Source: Rhodococcus sp. RD6.2 (GTDB lineage: Bacteria > Actinomycetota > Actinomycetes > Mycobacteriales > Mycobacteriaceae). From it: a stretch of 64,000 nt of DNA. The position numbers and the translations under genes were made by a program. Each line of letters begins with the position of its first letter. Position 1 is the stretch's first letter. The notes under the pieces are model-generated. The model had not been told where the DNA came from and ran no database searches. It saw only the letters and a list, made by a program, of their open reading frames with translations. Positions 1 through 9,658 of this stretch are shown one piece after another. The DNA is taken from assembly GCF_001040705.1 (NCBI RefSeq), contig NZ_CVQP01000003.1, positions 103,866 to 167,865 of the forward strand. Direction: 5' to 3'.

Positions 1-824
1 GCGGCACCCTCGCGGGTTACGGATTCACCGAGGGCCTGATCGCCGGCAGCGAGGTCGCCGGAACCGTGACGGCGGTCGGCGACGGAGTCGACGCGTCCTG
101 GGTCGGACGCCGGGTGTGGGCGTTCACCGGGACCGGCGGCGGGTACGTCGAGCAGGCCGTCGCCCGGGTCGAGGACATCGTGGCGCTACCCGACGACCTG
201 ACGTCGATCGACGCGGTCACCGCCGGAAGTTCCGCCACCGTCGCACATTTCGCGTTGGCACACGCACGCTTCGCGGCCGGCGAGTCCGTGCTCGTGCGCG
301 GCGCGGCAGGCAGCATCGGTATCGCCACCGTCGAACTCGCCGCGCGCGGCGGCGCCGGCGTCATCACCGTCACCACCTCTTCACCCGAGCGCGGGCGACG
401 ACTCCTCGACCTCGGCGCGACCCACGTCCTCGACCGCTCGGGCGCCGGCGACCCATCCGCCCCCGAGTCCTTCGACGTCATCATCGACATCGTCGCCGGC
501 GACGACCTCCCCACCTTCATCGACCGGCTCGCACCCAACGGCAGACTGGTCCTCGTCGGACTCGTCGCAGGTCCACCGCCCGCGGACTTCGGCACCAGGC
601 TGATGAGCTCGTTTCAGCGGTCCCCCTCGTTCTCCGTGTTCAGCCTCGACAGCGTCCCTGTCACGGAGCGGGACCGCGTGCGGGCCGAGCAGTTCGCCGC
701 CACGGCCCGAGGGGACCTACACGCGGTCGTGCACCAGGTCCTCCCACTGGAGAAGGCCGCCGAGGCGCACCGCCAGATGGACGACGGCACGGTGTTCGGC
801 CGGATCGTCCTCACCCCGAACTGA
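1..824 (+). CDS. Zinc-type alcohol dehydrogenase / NADPH:quinone reductase family, 3' part
   Basis: The reading frame is open from the left edge, so the true start lies outside the window. The protein belongs to the medium-chain dehydrogenase/reductase superfamily. The visible part begins in the GroES-like catalytic domain (GYGFTEGLIAGSEVAGTV, the usual substrate-side strand) and continues into the Rossmann domain, with nucleotide-binding motif VRGAAGSIGIATVEL and a later FDVIIDIVAGDDLP strand typical of quinone oxidoreductases. No structural zinc cysteine cluster is visible in the retained part, which favours the quinone-reductase branch. It would act in the cytosol as an NADPH-dependent oxidoreductase; the substrate cannot be deduced. 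It ends with TGA at 822-824 and a convergent pseudogene follows. Confidence 0.85.
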   Translation, partial: GTLAGYGFTEGLIAGSEVAGTVTAVGDGVDASWVGRRVWAFTGTGGGYVEQAVARVEDIVALPDDLTSIDAVTAGSSATVAHFALAHARFAAGESVLVRGAAGSIGIATVELAARGGAGVITVTTSSPERGRRLLDLGATHVLDRSGAGDPSAPESFDVIIDIVAGDDLPTFIDRLAPNGRLVLVGLVAGPPPADFGTRLMSSFQRSPSFSVFSLDSVPVTERDRVRAEQFAATARGDLHAVVHQVLPLEKAAEAHRQMDDGTVFGRIVLTPN

Positions 825-876
825 CCGAGCGCGGTCGCACCCTTCGGGCCGCGAGAAAAACACGCGCGCAGTGGAA

Positions 877-1475
877 TTACGACAGGTCCGTCCGGCCGAA
901 GCTCGGAGATCGAGCACCCACGTCGGGTCGGAGTGCGGCGAGCACCGTCTCGACCCGTCGGTCAACAGGCCCGGCCAGTTCGACGACGGTCAGGCCCTCG
1001 CATAGCTGCAGCGGATCGTCGTACACCAGTTCCAGAAGTGCGTCGTTGACGGCCGCACCGAGTTCGGGAAAGTCGGCCCGTGGCAGCAGCCGATCCGTGT
1101 CCTCGGTGATCGGCACCACCACCAGAAGATCGATCGTCGCCATCGCCGACCTGACCAGATCCACGTCGACCATGTCCGCGGGGTCGACGCCGCACACAGT
1201 GAGGTAGGCAAGGAAGTCCAGCGGGGTCCGGTCGAACACGACGCCGGCCCCGGAGTCCTGGAGCGAGCGCAGCGATCTCCGCAGTTGCGCGCGATAATCG
1301 CCGACGGACGGCGGAAACTCGCACTCGTACCCTCCTCCTCGAGCAGCAGGTAGGGCTCGTCGATCGGGGTGTGACCGTCCAGTCGGGCGCACAGTTCTTC
1401 GACCAGCGTGGTCTTGCCGGTTCCGTGCGGCCCGGAGACCCCGATACGTCGCTGCATGTGCGGTGAGGGCCTCAT
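877..1475 (-). pseudogene. P-loop ATPase/kinase-like protein, broken by a frameshift
   Basis: Two overlapping frames together encode one protein. The upstream frame gives the Walker A motif SGPHGTGKTTLVEEL and runs to DEPYLLLEEEG. The downstream frame resumes with YECEFPPSVGDYRA and continues through VVFDRTPLDFLAYL and LLVVVPITEDTDRL to the stop at 877. This is the layout of small AAA_28/nucleoside-kinase-like proteins of about 190 residues. The break lies at about 1329-1340; adding a single G to the GAGGGTAC stretch (coding strand) would restore EEEG-Y and the whole frame. ATG at 1475 or 1457 could start it. It may be a true pseudogene or a homopolymer sequencing error. Function beyond ATP/GTP binding is unknown. 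Confidence 0.7.
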
Positions 1476-1521
1476 TCCCGGAGGATACGTCGCCCTCGAC
1501 GACCCACTTCGCCCCGCCGGT

Positions 1522-2454
1522 TCAGTTTCCGATTCGGAACGACGCCTGCGCGGCTACGGGGTCGTCATCGCACCGCAGGTACGAGTCCCGATGGGAGCGA
1601 CCTTCCACATACGCCCACATGCACAACCAGCCCTCGACCTGGGCGAACTGCCCCTGCCCCTGTTTCACCACCGACACATCGTTGGCATAGGTGTCCGCAA
1701 TGCGAAGGGCGGTCTCGCAGTCGACCTGACCTGTCAGGACTGCCACCGGACGCGGCCCCGACCGGGTCCCCACCTCGCCACAGACCTGACCGGGCCCAGC
1801 GAGCACGGCGGCGTTGGATGCGGCGGAGGTGTCTTCGCCGGCGATCGTGACGGACGCCGCGTCACCGTCGAAGTCGAACGATCCCGTCGGACCCGAACAC
1901 GACAGTGAGGTCACCGACGTCGCGGTGCACGCGAGTGGTCCAACCGACAGTGTCACCCCGGGATGAAGCGTGGGCCCTGCCAACTGCCCGCCGGCCATGT
2001 CGATGTCGCGCCGCACTCCCGCGGCGTCGAGCACGACATCGTTCGCCGTCTCGTCGCGCCCGGTGAACTGATTTCGCACCGGAGGGTCGGAGACCAGATC
2101 CCGCACGTTGCATGACAGATGCGGCTGCGGGTCATCGTGATTCTTCGGGTTGAACCAGCATCCCGCGGTTCCGGACTCGAGGCGGAAGGCGTGCTTGCCG
2201 TATCCGAGGTAGTACTCGTCAGCGTTCGCATTCTGCACCGCGTTCGAGCCGCCGGACTCGGAGGACGGTGGCGTCGACGAGGCAACCGCCTGAGGCTTGG
2301 ACGTCGACGCAGACGACACTTCGGTGGTGGTGCCGGATTGCGTCGACGTCGAACATCCGGCCGCCAGTACGGCAATGGACAGCGCACACAGTCCCCGCCA
2401 CAACCACGTCGACGTCGACGTCCGCCGCACACGCCAATTCCGTTGATCCTGCAC
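1522..2454 (-). CDS. Secreted lipoprotein of unknown function, about 310 residues
   Basis: GTG start at 2454 behind a GGGGGAG ribosome site. The N-terminus has an arginine-containing n-region, a hydrophobic stretch (LCALSIAVLAAGC) and a clear lipobox LAAGC, so the mature protein should be a diacylated lipoprotein on the outer face of the membrane. A Ser/Thr-rich linker of about 40 residues follows, then a domain with paired cysteines and a C-terminal domain with a QVDCETALRIADTY segment and tryptophan/cysteine pairs (EGWLCMW, YLRCDDDP). This C-terminal pattern recurs in actinobacterial exported proteins as far as I recall, but I know no function. It stands alone, divergent from the gene at 2570. 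Confidence 0.75.
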   Translation of the reverse strand: MQDQRNWRVRRTSTSTWLWRGLCALSIAVLAAGCSTSTQSGTTTEVSSASTSKPQAVASSTPPSSESGGSNAVQNANADEYYLGYGKHAFRLESGTAGCWFNPKNHDDPQPHLSCNVRDLVSDPPVRNQFTGRDETANDVVLDAAGVRRDIDMAGGQLAGPTLHPGVTLSVGPLACTATSVTSLSCSGPTGSFDFDGDAASVTIAGEDTSAASNAAVLAGPGQVCGEVGTRSGPRPVAVLTGQVDCETALRIADTYANDVSVVKQGQGQFAQVEGWLCMWAYVEGRSHRDSYLRCDDDPVAAQASFRIGN

Positions 2455-2569
2455 ATCTCCCCCTGTGAATTACGTCCCCCGGGCCGTAAGCCCGGCACAG
2501 AGTATCCCGTATGGCACCGACAACCTCGATCGGTCCCTCGCGGGACGCAACCGGACGTAGTGTGGCAAC

Positions 2570-2857
2570 GTGGCCCAATCCTTCTCTGCGGGAGCAGAAC
2601 TCCTCACCGGCGAAGCCCAGAATCTGGTTCGCGCGGCGGATGCACTGCAGTACGCAGTCGGCAGTGTCGACGCCGAGACGACGGCAATCGCCCATGGTCG
2701 GTCTGGTCCCCCACTGGAGGTATGGCTGTCCCTGTGGGACCAACGGCTCTCCGCGTGGACCGAGGTGATCGCCGGCATTCGCGAGGCCGCCGACCGCGTG
2801 GCGTCGATCGCCGCCTCCTACGCCGACACCGCAGCCAGCGCCGCCGCGTTCTTCTAG
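2570..2857 (+). CDS. Small helical protein, WXG100/ESX-like
   Basis: GTG start at 2570 encodes a 95-residue, cysteine-free, almost wholly helical protein. It starts MAQSFSAGAELLTGEAQNL, has a Trp-rich middle (VWLSLWDQRLSAW) and ends in an Ala/Ser-rich helix with terminal FF. Size, composition and a central Trp turn between two helices resemble WXG100-type substrates or partners of type VII secretion. The exact W-X-G tripeptide is absent, so membership is an inference from shape. No ESX secretion genes are nearby, which is common for stray paralogues. Confidence 0.5.
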   Translation: MAQSFSAGAELLTGEAQNLVRAADALQYAVGSVDAETTAIAHGRSGPPLEVWLSLWDQRLSAWTEVIAGIREAADRVASIAASYADTAASAAAFF

Positions 2858-2970
2858 CCAGTCGCCGCGCGCTCCCACGAGCCGGCAAACGAGCACCGGG
2901 GTCGTCGCGGCCGTCGGCCCGTTCGCCGCGCCTCCGCGGCGTCGTGGGTGCGCGCTGCCATCATGGGCGG

Positions 2971-3741
2971 ATGCATCCGTTCGACGAGGGTTTCGAACCA
3001 CCCAAGGACTGCGTCCTGTGGTGCACGAACAGGACCTACGACATCCACGTCCTCGACGACGGTGTCCTCGTCGACCTGGACTGGTGGAATGACCACCTTG
3101 AGAGCGACGAGCACCAGGTTCAGTTGAAGGGCCGCGACATGGACGGCCGCGTCGTCAGTGGTGGTCGGGCGACGGTGCTGCGCAACGACTTGCAGATGGG
3201 AAGCGAGCTGGTCGAGGCCGAGCACAGGGGCCTCGGGCTGCTGTTCCTGTGCGCGGCGTGGCGCAGCGCCCATCAGAAGCGGCGCGCGGCGCGTCGATTC
3301 CCGGACGTGTCGAACCGGTTCGCGGCGCCGAACGTGCACCGGCACGCCGCGGTCAAGGCCGCCATCGACCAGCTCGTCCGCGACAAGCGGCTCCCCGACT
3401 TCGACTACACGTCGGGTACGGGCTGGCCCGGTCTGCCGAACGTCGGGGTTCCGCTGACGACGGTGTTCCTGTGGGCCCTCGGCGTCAAGGCCGCAGGCAT
3501 CAGGGCGCAACTGCTGGATCAGCATGGCGTCTCCACCCTCATCCATCTGGGCTGGTTGGAGGATCCGGCGGTCAGCGGCTTCACGCGCCGTCGCTACGAC
3601 CGGTACCTCGAAGTCCTCCAGCACTGGAGCGAGTCGGCTGGGACCACCCCGGAACTCGTCGAGCGTTGGCTGGTGGAACGGTGGAACGCGCGAGTTCAGG
3701 AGGCGCGCAGCGGGTCGCTGGCCGAGCCGACACTGTTCTGA
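2971..3741 (+). CDS. Hypothetical protein, 256 residues
   Basis: ATG at 2971, preceded by a weak GGGCGG site, opens the protein MHPFDEGFEPPKDCVLW. It has a beta-rich N-terminal third, a basic helical middle (AAWRSAHQKRRAARRFPD) and a C-terminal helical part with many Trp residues ending near VERWLVERWNARVQEAR. I do not recognise the family. The frame is open further upstream, but that part has poor codon usage and overlaps other genes, so I start at 2971. The next gene begins 9 bp downstream on the same strand, suggesting a two-gene unit. Confidence 0.6.
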   Translation: MHPFDEGFEPPKDCVLWCTNRTYDIHVLDDGVLVDLDWWNDHLESDEHQVQLKGRDMDGRVVSGGRATVLRNDLQMGSELVEAEHRGLGLLFLCAAWRSAHQKRRAARRFPDVSNRFAAPNVHRHAAVKAAIDQLVRDKRLPDFDYTSGTGWPGLPNVGVPLTTVFLWALGVKAAGIRAQLLDQHGVSTLIHLGWLEDPAVSGFTRRRYDRYLEVLQHWSESAGTTPELVERWLVERWNARVQEARSGSLAEPTLF

Positions 3742-3750
3742 TCCCGCACC

Positions 3751-4125
3751 ATGACGTATGCCGATCTTCCCGAGTTGGTCGGCGTCTATCTCGAGGACAG
3801 CTACGTCCTGTCGATCGAGGCAGCGCCGCACCGGTTCTCGTTCACGTTGGACGCCGTGTTGAGGTCCGAGCACCCGCGGTATCACCCACCAGTTCCGGGC
3901 GAACAGTACTGCTACGCGCGTGCCGAACTGACCTTCGACGACGTGACGGAGCTTGTGTGGCTGTCACGGACCGCGGTCGGGTTCACCTACGCGACCGGTG
4001 AACCCGACGTCGGCAACATCGACAGCCTCACCGTCGAAACTCAGGACCGGTATCTGCTGGAGGGCGACTGGGGTCGGGTCCGGATCCGTTGCCCGCGGCC
4101 ACCACGGCTCGTCCTCGACACCTGA
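3751..4125 (+). CDS. Hypothetical protein, 124 residues
   Basis: A 124-residue acidic, beta-strand-rich protein beginning MTYADLPELVGVYLEDSYVL and ending CPRPPRLVLDT. It has no signal peptide or membrane segment. It follows the 256-residue gene after 9 bp, so they are probably co-transcribed. Size and acidity would suit an immunity or accessory protein, but nothing in the sequence shows that. It converges with the SF1 helicase gene. Confidence 0.55.
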   Translation: MTYADLPELVGVYLEDSYVLSIEAAPHRFSFTLDAVLRSEHPRYHPPVPGEQYCYARAELTFDDVTELVWLSRTAVGFTYATGEPDVGNIDSLTVETQDRYLLEGDWGRVRIRCPRPPRLVLDT

Positions 4126-4182
4126 CTGTCGCACCTGCCGCCACACCTGCATGGAAGCTCCGCGCGCGGTCCTGTCTCGCAC

Positions 4183-7100
4183 CTACTCGTGACGGGCCAG
4201 TTCGCGTGCGAGCACGTCGAACCGCGGGTGCCGCGACCACGCGTCGCGGTCGCCGATGACGTACAGCCGCTCCTTTGCCCGACTGATCGCAACGTTCGCG
4301 AGGTTCGGTTTCGACGCCGCCCACCGTTTGGCGCCGTCCTTGCTCGGGTCGCCGCCGAGGACGAAGAACACGACGTCGGCTTCCTTACCCTGTGCCCGGT
4401 GCACCGTACCCGCGGACAGTCCGGGGTACTGCCGTTCGAGGGCGACGAGTCGGCTCGCCACCTGTCTGAACGGCGTGATGACGATGACCTCGCTCATCTC
4501 GTGCCCGCTGTCGCGCAACGCGTTCAGCTGCTCGATGAGTAGGTCGTGCTCGGCCCGAACGTAGTGCCCGGACGACGGTCCTGTGACGTGCATCCACTGC
4601 GACGGCTGGAGCGGCCCGCTGGGGCTGGGGTCGCGACCGTGGAGCATGGTGCCGTCGTAGGCGATGGTGTTGACGATGGTGAACATCGGGTCGTCGCACC
4701 GGCGGTGGACCCGCAGCGGCGCACCCACCCAGATCGGCTCCTCCCCGTCCGACAGTGTGGTGCCCCAACGGTTGAGTCGATCGGCGAGGGACTGCGCCGA
4801 ACCCCGCGCGGGCAGCCACCGCTCCGACACCCCGAAGGTCCGCCGGACGGCCTGTTGCGCACGGAACGGCAGCGTGACAACGGGTTCGAGCTGGATCGGG
4901 TCACCGACGACGACGGTGCGGCGGGCCCGCCAGATCGCACCCACCGGGTTCTGGGGTGTGGCCTGACCGGCTTCGTCGATGAGGAGCCAGCCGAGGCTCT
5001 CCGCTCCGAGGCCGCGGAAGACGCGGTCGAAGGACGCGAAGGTGGACGACATCACCGGGACGAGGAAGAACAGTGCCCGCCAGGCGTCGGCGACGGCGTC
5101 AGCCCCGAGTTCGCGAGGCGAGGCCCCGGTGACGACGTCGTACGCGCCGTGCAGGCTCTGCCGCATCTGTTTCGGGACGTGCGCGAGGAACTCGCGGTGC
5201 AGGGTCAGCGCCGCCAGGAAGAGTCGACTTCGGGCCTCGGCGACCTCGGGGTCCGACCATGGTGCTGCGAGTTCACGGCGTTCGGTGTCGTCGTGCCAGT
5301 CATGTTCCGGCACAGTGTTTCCCCACCGTTCACGGTGGAGATCGAGGGCGGCGTCGAGGTGGTGCAGTCGTTCCTGTCCGGCCTGCTGCTCGCGGGCGAG
5401 CGGCTCGTGCCGACCCTGGGCGTCGACGAGGACGTGCATCGTCTCCTGGTGGGCCGCCCACACCTGCTGGTACGTCGCGTCCCACCGGGCCAGCGCCTCG
5501 GAGAGCTGTCGGCTTCGGGCCTGCCATCGTTCCCGCTCGGCGCGCGCTTTCTTGCCGACCATCCGCCACCACGCCGGGCGCGTGCGGTCGTGGGACTCGA
5601 TCTCCGCGGCGACGGCCGTACGGCCCTGACCCTCGCGGTCGACGGCCGACCGCGCGTGCGTCTCGGCCTCCTGTCCGCGACGCAGGGCGTCGGCTGCGGC
5701 GGCCACCTGCGGATCCAACTCGACGAGCCGGCGGCGCACCGCGGTGGCCTCGGCGAGCTCGTCGTGCGCCCGCTGCCGCTCCGCGAGCAGCGCCGCGACA
5801 CGGGCTCGTTTCGTCTCGTAATCCGCGACGGCGTCCCGCCACGGACGTTGGGGCGCAGACGATTCGAAGGTCTTCAGGATCGACTGGATGCCGCGGCGCA
5901 GGACCCGCGGCGGGCCGTCCTCCTGCTTTCCGCGCGGCTCCTTCTCGTCGAACCACAGTGTGTCCGCGAACCGTGTGCGATACGACTTGCGGCCGAGTCG
6001 CGCCGCGGTCAGAGCCCAGGCCGTGTCCTCGTCGTCGGGGAGCAGCGCCGACGCGATGTCCCCGAAGTAGTCCGCCTCGAAGACGGTCGAGTCGATGGCG
6101 GCCGCGGCAGGCATCTCGTGGCTGATGTTCTCGACGGCGCCGTTATTGGAGGACGCGACGACGATCTCGAATCCGTGGAACGTGGGCGCCCACCGCTGGA
6201 CGACGCGGGTGTAGTCGCCTGCCTTCCAGCGGTGCGGCGCCGCGGTGAAGGCGTCCGCGGGGTGCCGAAGATCGGCGAGGCGGTTCGCGCGTTCGACGAC
6301 GATCGCGGCGACGAGGTCGCGCAGCAGCGTCGATTTCCCGGTGCCGGGAGGCCCGTTCACCGCGAATATTCCTGCGCCGTCGGCGAGTTCCCCCATGATC
6401 GAGTTGACAGCGAACTGCTGGCCGAGGGCGAGGGGGCGATCCGGATTGTTGGGCCACCGACCGAGCGGGGTCGCGCCGGGCCGGCAGCCGTCGAGGGACG
6501 CGGAGGGCTGTGCGTGGACATCGACACGCCGGGCAGCGTCGAGGCCGGAATCCTCGGTCAGGTACTGCGAGAGCGCCACACCGATGTTGCCTGCCGCGAC
6601 CTCGCCCCGAACAAGGTCGAGGTCGGCGGCGATGAAGCTGTTGAGGAAGTCGGTGCTGTCCACGCCGTCCGACTCGCGGACCTCGACGGACCGGACCCGA
6701 ATCTCGGTGCACGAGACGAGTCCGCCCAGGTCGAGGAGCGCTTCAGTTCGCGCGCGGATCGCGAGCAGTGCGGCGTCGTCGAGTGGTGCCCGGCCTCCTC
6801 GGTCCTCGTCGACCGACTGGACGTCGTCGACCAGTTTCGCGAACCGCTTGCCGGCATCGCCGAAACCGTCCAGCCACAACGGATCACCCGGTCCCGGATT
6901 CCGAGTGCGGCCCGCGGCCCACGCGAGCCCGGACACAATCGCGGTGTCAGGGAGGAAGCGGCCGTGCTCGTCGACGAGGATCGCGGCGAGCGCGCAGTCC
7001 CCCGCCGGACGTGGGTCGAAGTTCTCCGTCCCCGGATCGAGGATGTGATCGACCGCCACCCACACGTCGTCGATGCGGTAGACGCCGAGGTACACGACAT

Positions 7101-7302
7101 GTCGCCGCTGGAACCCACGCCGAGGCGGCTTCGCCGCGAGCCGGTGCCCTGTTTCCCATGGCAGTGGCGACCCGGTCGAGACCTTCTCCACCGGCGCCTG
7201 CGTGTCGAGCCGATCCACCTTCGGCACCGTCTGTGGACTGAACAGCTCCACGGCCCTCCAGAACGCCACGATGTCGGCCTTCGAATTCCAGTCCCCGCTC
7301 AC
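4183..7302 (-). CDS. Upf1/DNA2-like superfamily 1 helicase with long coiled coil
   Basis: About 1039 residues from GTG at 7302, chosen because a GGGGGCGGGG stretch precedes it; ATG at 7326 is an alternative. SF1 motifs occur in order: Walker A VNGPPGTGKSTLL (about residue 315), Walker B LLIDEAGQATPQN (about 775) with VVVGDPIQLEPVV after it, motif V GTVHRAQGKEADVV and motif VI NVAISRAKERLYVIGD near the C-terminus. Between the two halves, about residues 495-665, lies a Glu/Arg/Ala-rich predicted coiled coil. The N-terminal ~300 residues are family-specific. The protein should be a 5'-3' nucleic-acid helicase or translocase of the DNA2/NAM7 group. Such stand-alone helicases are frequent in defence islands; the neighbour on the same strand, 251 bp upstream, is a DUF262 nuclease-like gene, so a joint role is inferred. 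Confidence 0.85.
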   Translation of the reverse strand: MSGDWNSKADIVAFWRAVELFSPQTVPKVDRLDTQAPVEKVSTGSPLPWETGHRLAAKPPRRGFQRRHVVYLGVYRIDDVWVAVDHILDPGTENFDPRPAGDCALAAILVDEHGRFLPDTAIVSGLAWAAGRTRNPGPGDPLWLDGFGDAGKRFAKLVDDVQSVDEDRGGRAPLDDAALLAIRARTEALLDLGGLVSCTEIRVRSVEVRESDGVDSTDFLNSFIAADLDLVRGEVAAGNIGVALSQYLTEDSGLDAARRVDVHAQPSASLDGCRPGATPLGRWPNNPDRPLALGQQFAVNSIMGELADGAGIFAVNGPPGTGKSTLLRDLVAAIVVERANRLADLRHPADAFTAAPHRWKAGDYTRVVQRWAPTFHGFEIVVASSNNGAVENISHEMPAAAAIDSTVFEADYFGDIASALLPDDEDTAWALTAARLGRKSYRTRFADTLWFDEKEPRGKQEDGPPRVLRRGIQSILKTFESSAPQRPWRDAVADYETKRARVAALLAERQRAHDELAEATAVRRRLVELDPQVAAAADALRRGQEAETHARSAVDREGQGRTAVAAEIESHDRTRPAWWRMVGKKARAERERWQARSRQLSEALARWDATYQQVWAAHQETMHVLVDAQGRHEPLAREQQAGQERLHHLDAALDLHRERWGNTVPEHDWHDDTERRELAAPWSDPEVAEARSRLFLAALTLHREFLAHVPKQMRQSLHGAYDVVTGASPRELGADAVADAWRALFFLVPVMSSTFASFDRVFRGLGAESLGWLLIDEAGQATPQNPVGAIWRARRTVVVGDPIQLEPVVTLPFRAQQAVRRTFGVSERWLPARGSAQSLADRLNRWGTTLSDGEEPIWVGAPLRVHRRCDDPMFTIVNTIAYDGTMLHGRDPSPSGPLQPSQWMHVTGPSSGHYVRAEHDLLIEQLNALRDSGHEMSEVIVITPFRQVASRLVALERQYPGLSAGTVHRAQGKEADVVFFVLGGDPSKDGAKRWAASKPNLANVAISRAKERLYVIGDRDAWSRHPRFDVLARELARHE

Positions 7303-7552
7303 GGCCCCGCCCCCTGTTGTTCGCATGCGATCACACGAGAGTAGGCCGATACGGGCTGCCGGGTTTCGCCCAGGATTCTTCCTCGTGGTTGTCGACGGTG
7401 ATGGGACGCCCCGGCTCGCACCGAGCGATCTTGCGTGGCGGCCGGCAGCGACGGCAAGCCGGCCATTCGTGCATCGGATGCAATTGGTCACCTTTGCGCA
7501 CCGATAGCCGCGTTACGCCATTCACCCTGGTCACGAACGCGAACCGAGGCCA

Positions 7553-9658
7553 CTATCGCGCCTTACGCGCTCCTTGCCTGCCATTGAAGATCTCCCCGAC
7601 AACTCCGGGCACCGTGGTCCGGCCCCCGTTGCCGGGGAACAGGCGCGCGCTGATCGCACCCGGTGAGGGAAGGTCATCCACCGGGTACTGGGGAGACGGA
7701 ACCTTGCGGATCTCGGCGATGGTCAGAAAGTCACCGCCTTCGAGGCCGGTGAAGGCATTGACAATGTGCTGCCCGATGTCACGCCGTGCGGAGGTCCTCG
7801 GCGCCGCGGACCTCTGGTTCCGGACCCGTTCCGGTGCGTGGTCCCGGTCGGGGGTGAGAACGCGATCCGCATCGGCGATGCGCCGGACCGTGACGGTGGC
7901 GTCCCTCGCCGGGCGCGGCCAGATGGCGATGGCCGCCTGCGCGAACGCCTCGGATCGGTGCTCGATCTGCGTGGTGGTCCAGTCCCGCGGAAGTGTCCGG
8001 TTCAGAGTCAGCGCAGAGTATGTGAGCAGGTGTTCGCGCTTGGTGGCCCAAGACCCGTTGGACAGGCTGGAATTGAGCTTGCCGGTGACGAGCGTGAGGT
8101 TGCCGATGGTGTGCAGCAGGCTGTCTCTCTGCTCTTCTTCACTCTCCGCAGCCAGCCCCGGTGGCAGCGGCCAGTTCTCACTCCAACTTTGCGGCATCAG
8201 GTGTTCGATCGACAGCTTCGAGCTGGCCGGCACCGGCTCCGTGCGGTCGGTGGTCAGGTGATTCTCGAACGCCAGGAGCACACGCTGGAGTCGGTCTCGT
8301 TTGAGCAGTCGATACAGGGGCAAGGTCCGCAACGACTTCGCCAGGTCCTCGTCACTCGGCCACAGTCCCGAGTCCGAATCCTGCTGCACCAGGAACTGTT
8401 CGATGGTCTCGTGGGCAGGAGTCTCACCGGAGGAGAGCCGGCGCAGCAGTTCGAGGAAGAGTCTGTTGTAGTTCTTCGGGGTGAGCCGGCAGACGGCGCG
8501 ACGCACCAGATAGGCCTCGAGCAAGGCAATCGAACGCAGTCGTTCTTCCCCGTCGGTGTGGGCGAACAGCCAGAGCAGGACGGGGATGACGGTGTGGGTG
8601 TCGACGATCTCAAGCTGAATCAGGAGGCGTCGTTCGGCAGGGGTTCCGATGGTTCCGTCGTCGAGCTCGTCGTAGATTCGGGCGTACTGGGCCAGGTCCG
8701 TAAGGAACTGCTCTGCTCGATCGGCATCGCCCGCGAAGTAGCTACGTGACGTCGCGAAGAGTTGATGGGACTGGACTTCCCGGCGCAACAGGATGGTGAG
8801 GAAGTAGCCGACGTAGACGTCCAGCCGCGGCCGGGTGAGTCGACCTAGACGCACGTCCTTCTGCCATTGCGGAAGCTCGAGCGGTTCCCAGAGCTTCTCG
8901 TAGAGCGCCTCGACAGGACGGCTGCTGTCCTGCAGTGTCCGGAACAACGCATTCTTGATCAGGTCGGAGGCACGGAGAGCCGTTCCCCGCGCGTTGAGGG
9001 TTTCGAAGATGACCTGCGCATTGTCGTCGACACCGAGGTCGATCACCACCACTTCCAGGTGCTCGAGCATGACCTCGGCCAAACCATCCAGGACGGCCTC
9101 GATGTCGTCCTCTTTGCAGCCGGAGACGAGGGCATCGATCTGTTCACGGAAGTACACGTATGCCGAGGCGATTCTCGGCAGCGCCGGATCACGGGTACTG
9201 GTGAGATGGAGGCCGCGCATGACCGCGGCGTAGGTATCGCGGTCACGGTTGGTCGGCCACAGTTTGAACTCTTCGTTCGGCCCGTCGACATAGTCGGTGT
9301 CGTTCACCAAGGTCTTGCTCAGCCGGCTCAGCGAGCGGGTCTTGATGCCCTCGGCGGCGTAGGTGTCGCGTAGTGCCGCGATGAGAAGTTGCAGGGTGGT
9401 CAGGCGTTGTTGACCATCGATAACCTCTCTGACCTCAATGCTGCCCAAGGCATGACGCTTCTCCTCAAGCACGATGGCACCGAGGAAATGAGGAGTGGTC
9501 TCCGCGTCTTCCCGCCGGTCGAACGTCGCAATGACGTCCTCCCACAACGGCGCCCACTGCTCATCCTCGTCCCACACGTATGGACGCTGGAACAGCGGTA
9601 CGACTAACCGCACCTCGCTACGAAACACCGTCTTCAGTCTGCGTGGATGCGCTTCCAC
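7553..9658 (-). CDS. DUF262/DUF1524 protein (GmrSD-like type IV restriction family)
   Basis: GTG at 9658 follows AAGGGAGA and gives 701 residues. The N-terminal DUF262 (GmrS-like, ParB-fold) domain shows VPLFQRPYVWDEDEQW and the hallmark IDGQQRLTTLQLL at about residue 80. The C-terminal DUF1524 (GmrD-like HNH) region shows LSIEHLMPQSWSENW at about 485 and HTIGNLTLVTGKLNSSLS at about 520, so the His/Asn positions of the beta-beta-alpha nuclease are present. A tail of about 100 residues after the nuclease contains FLTIAEIRKVPSPQYP and may bind DNA. In characterised homologues these two domains use NTP to cut glucosylated hydroxymethylcytosine DNA; substrate here is unknown. It is followed by the SF1 helicase on the same strand. 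Confidence 0.85.
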   Translation of the reverse strand: MEAHPRRLKTVFRSEVRLVVPLFQRPYVWDEDEQWAPLWEDVIATFDRREDAETTPHFLGAIVLEEKRHALGSIEVREVIDGQQRLTTLQLLIAALRDTYAAEGIKTRSLSRLSKTLVNDTDYVDGPNEEFKLWPTNRDRDTYAAVMRGLHLTSTRDPALPRIASAYVYFREQIDALVSGCKEDDIEAVLDGLAEVMLEHLEVVVIDLGVDDNAQVIFETLNARGTALRASDLIKNALFRTLQDSSRPVEALYEKLWEPLELPQWQKDVRLGRLTRPRLDVYVGYFLTILLRREVQSHQLFATSRSYFAGDADRAEQFLTDLAQYARIYDELDDGTIGTPAERRLLIQLEIVDTHTVIPVLLWLFAHTDGEERLRSIALLEAYLVRRAVCRLTPKNYNRLFLELLRRLSSGETPAHETIEQFLVQQDSDSGLWPSDEDLAKSLRTLPLYRLLKRDRLQRVLLAFENHLTTDRTEPVPASSKLSIEHLMPQSWSENWPLPPGLAAESEEEQRDSLLHTIGNLTLVTGKLNSSLSNGSWATKREHLLTYSALTLNRTLPRDWTTTQIEHRSEAFAQAAIAIWPRPARDATVTVRRIADADRVLTPDRDHAPERVRNQRSAAPRTSARRDIGQHIVNAFTGLEGGDFLTIAEIRKVPSPQYPVDDLPSPGAISARLFPGNGGRTTVPGVVGEIFNGRQGARKAR

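Noticed and set aside
2570..2857. Definite ESX substrate
   Set aside because: The W-X-G motif and the C-terminal secretion motif are not present, so only an ESX-like shape is claimed.
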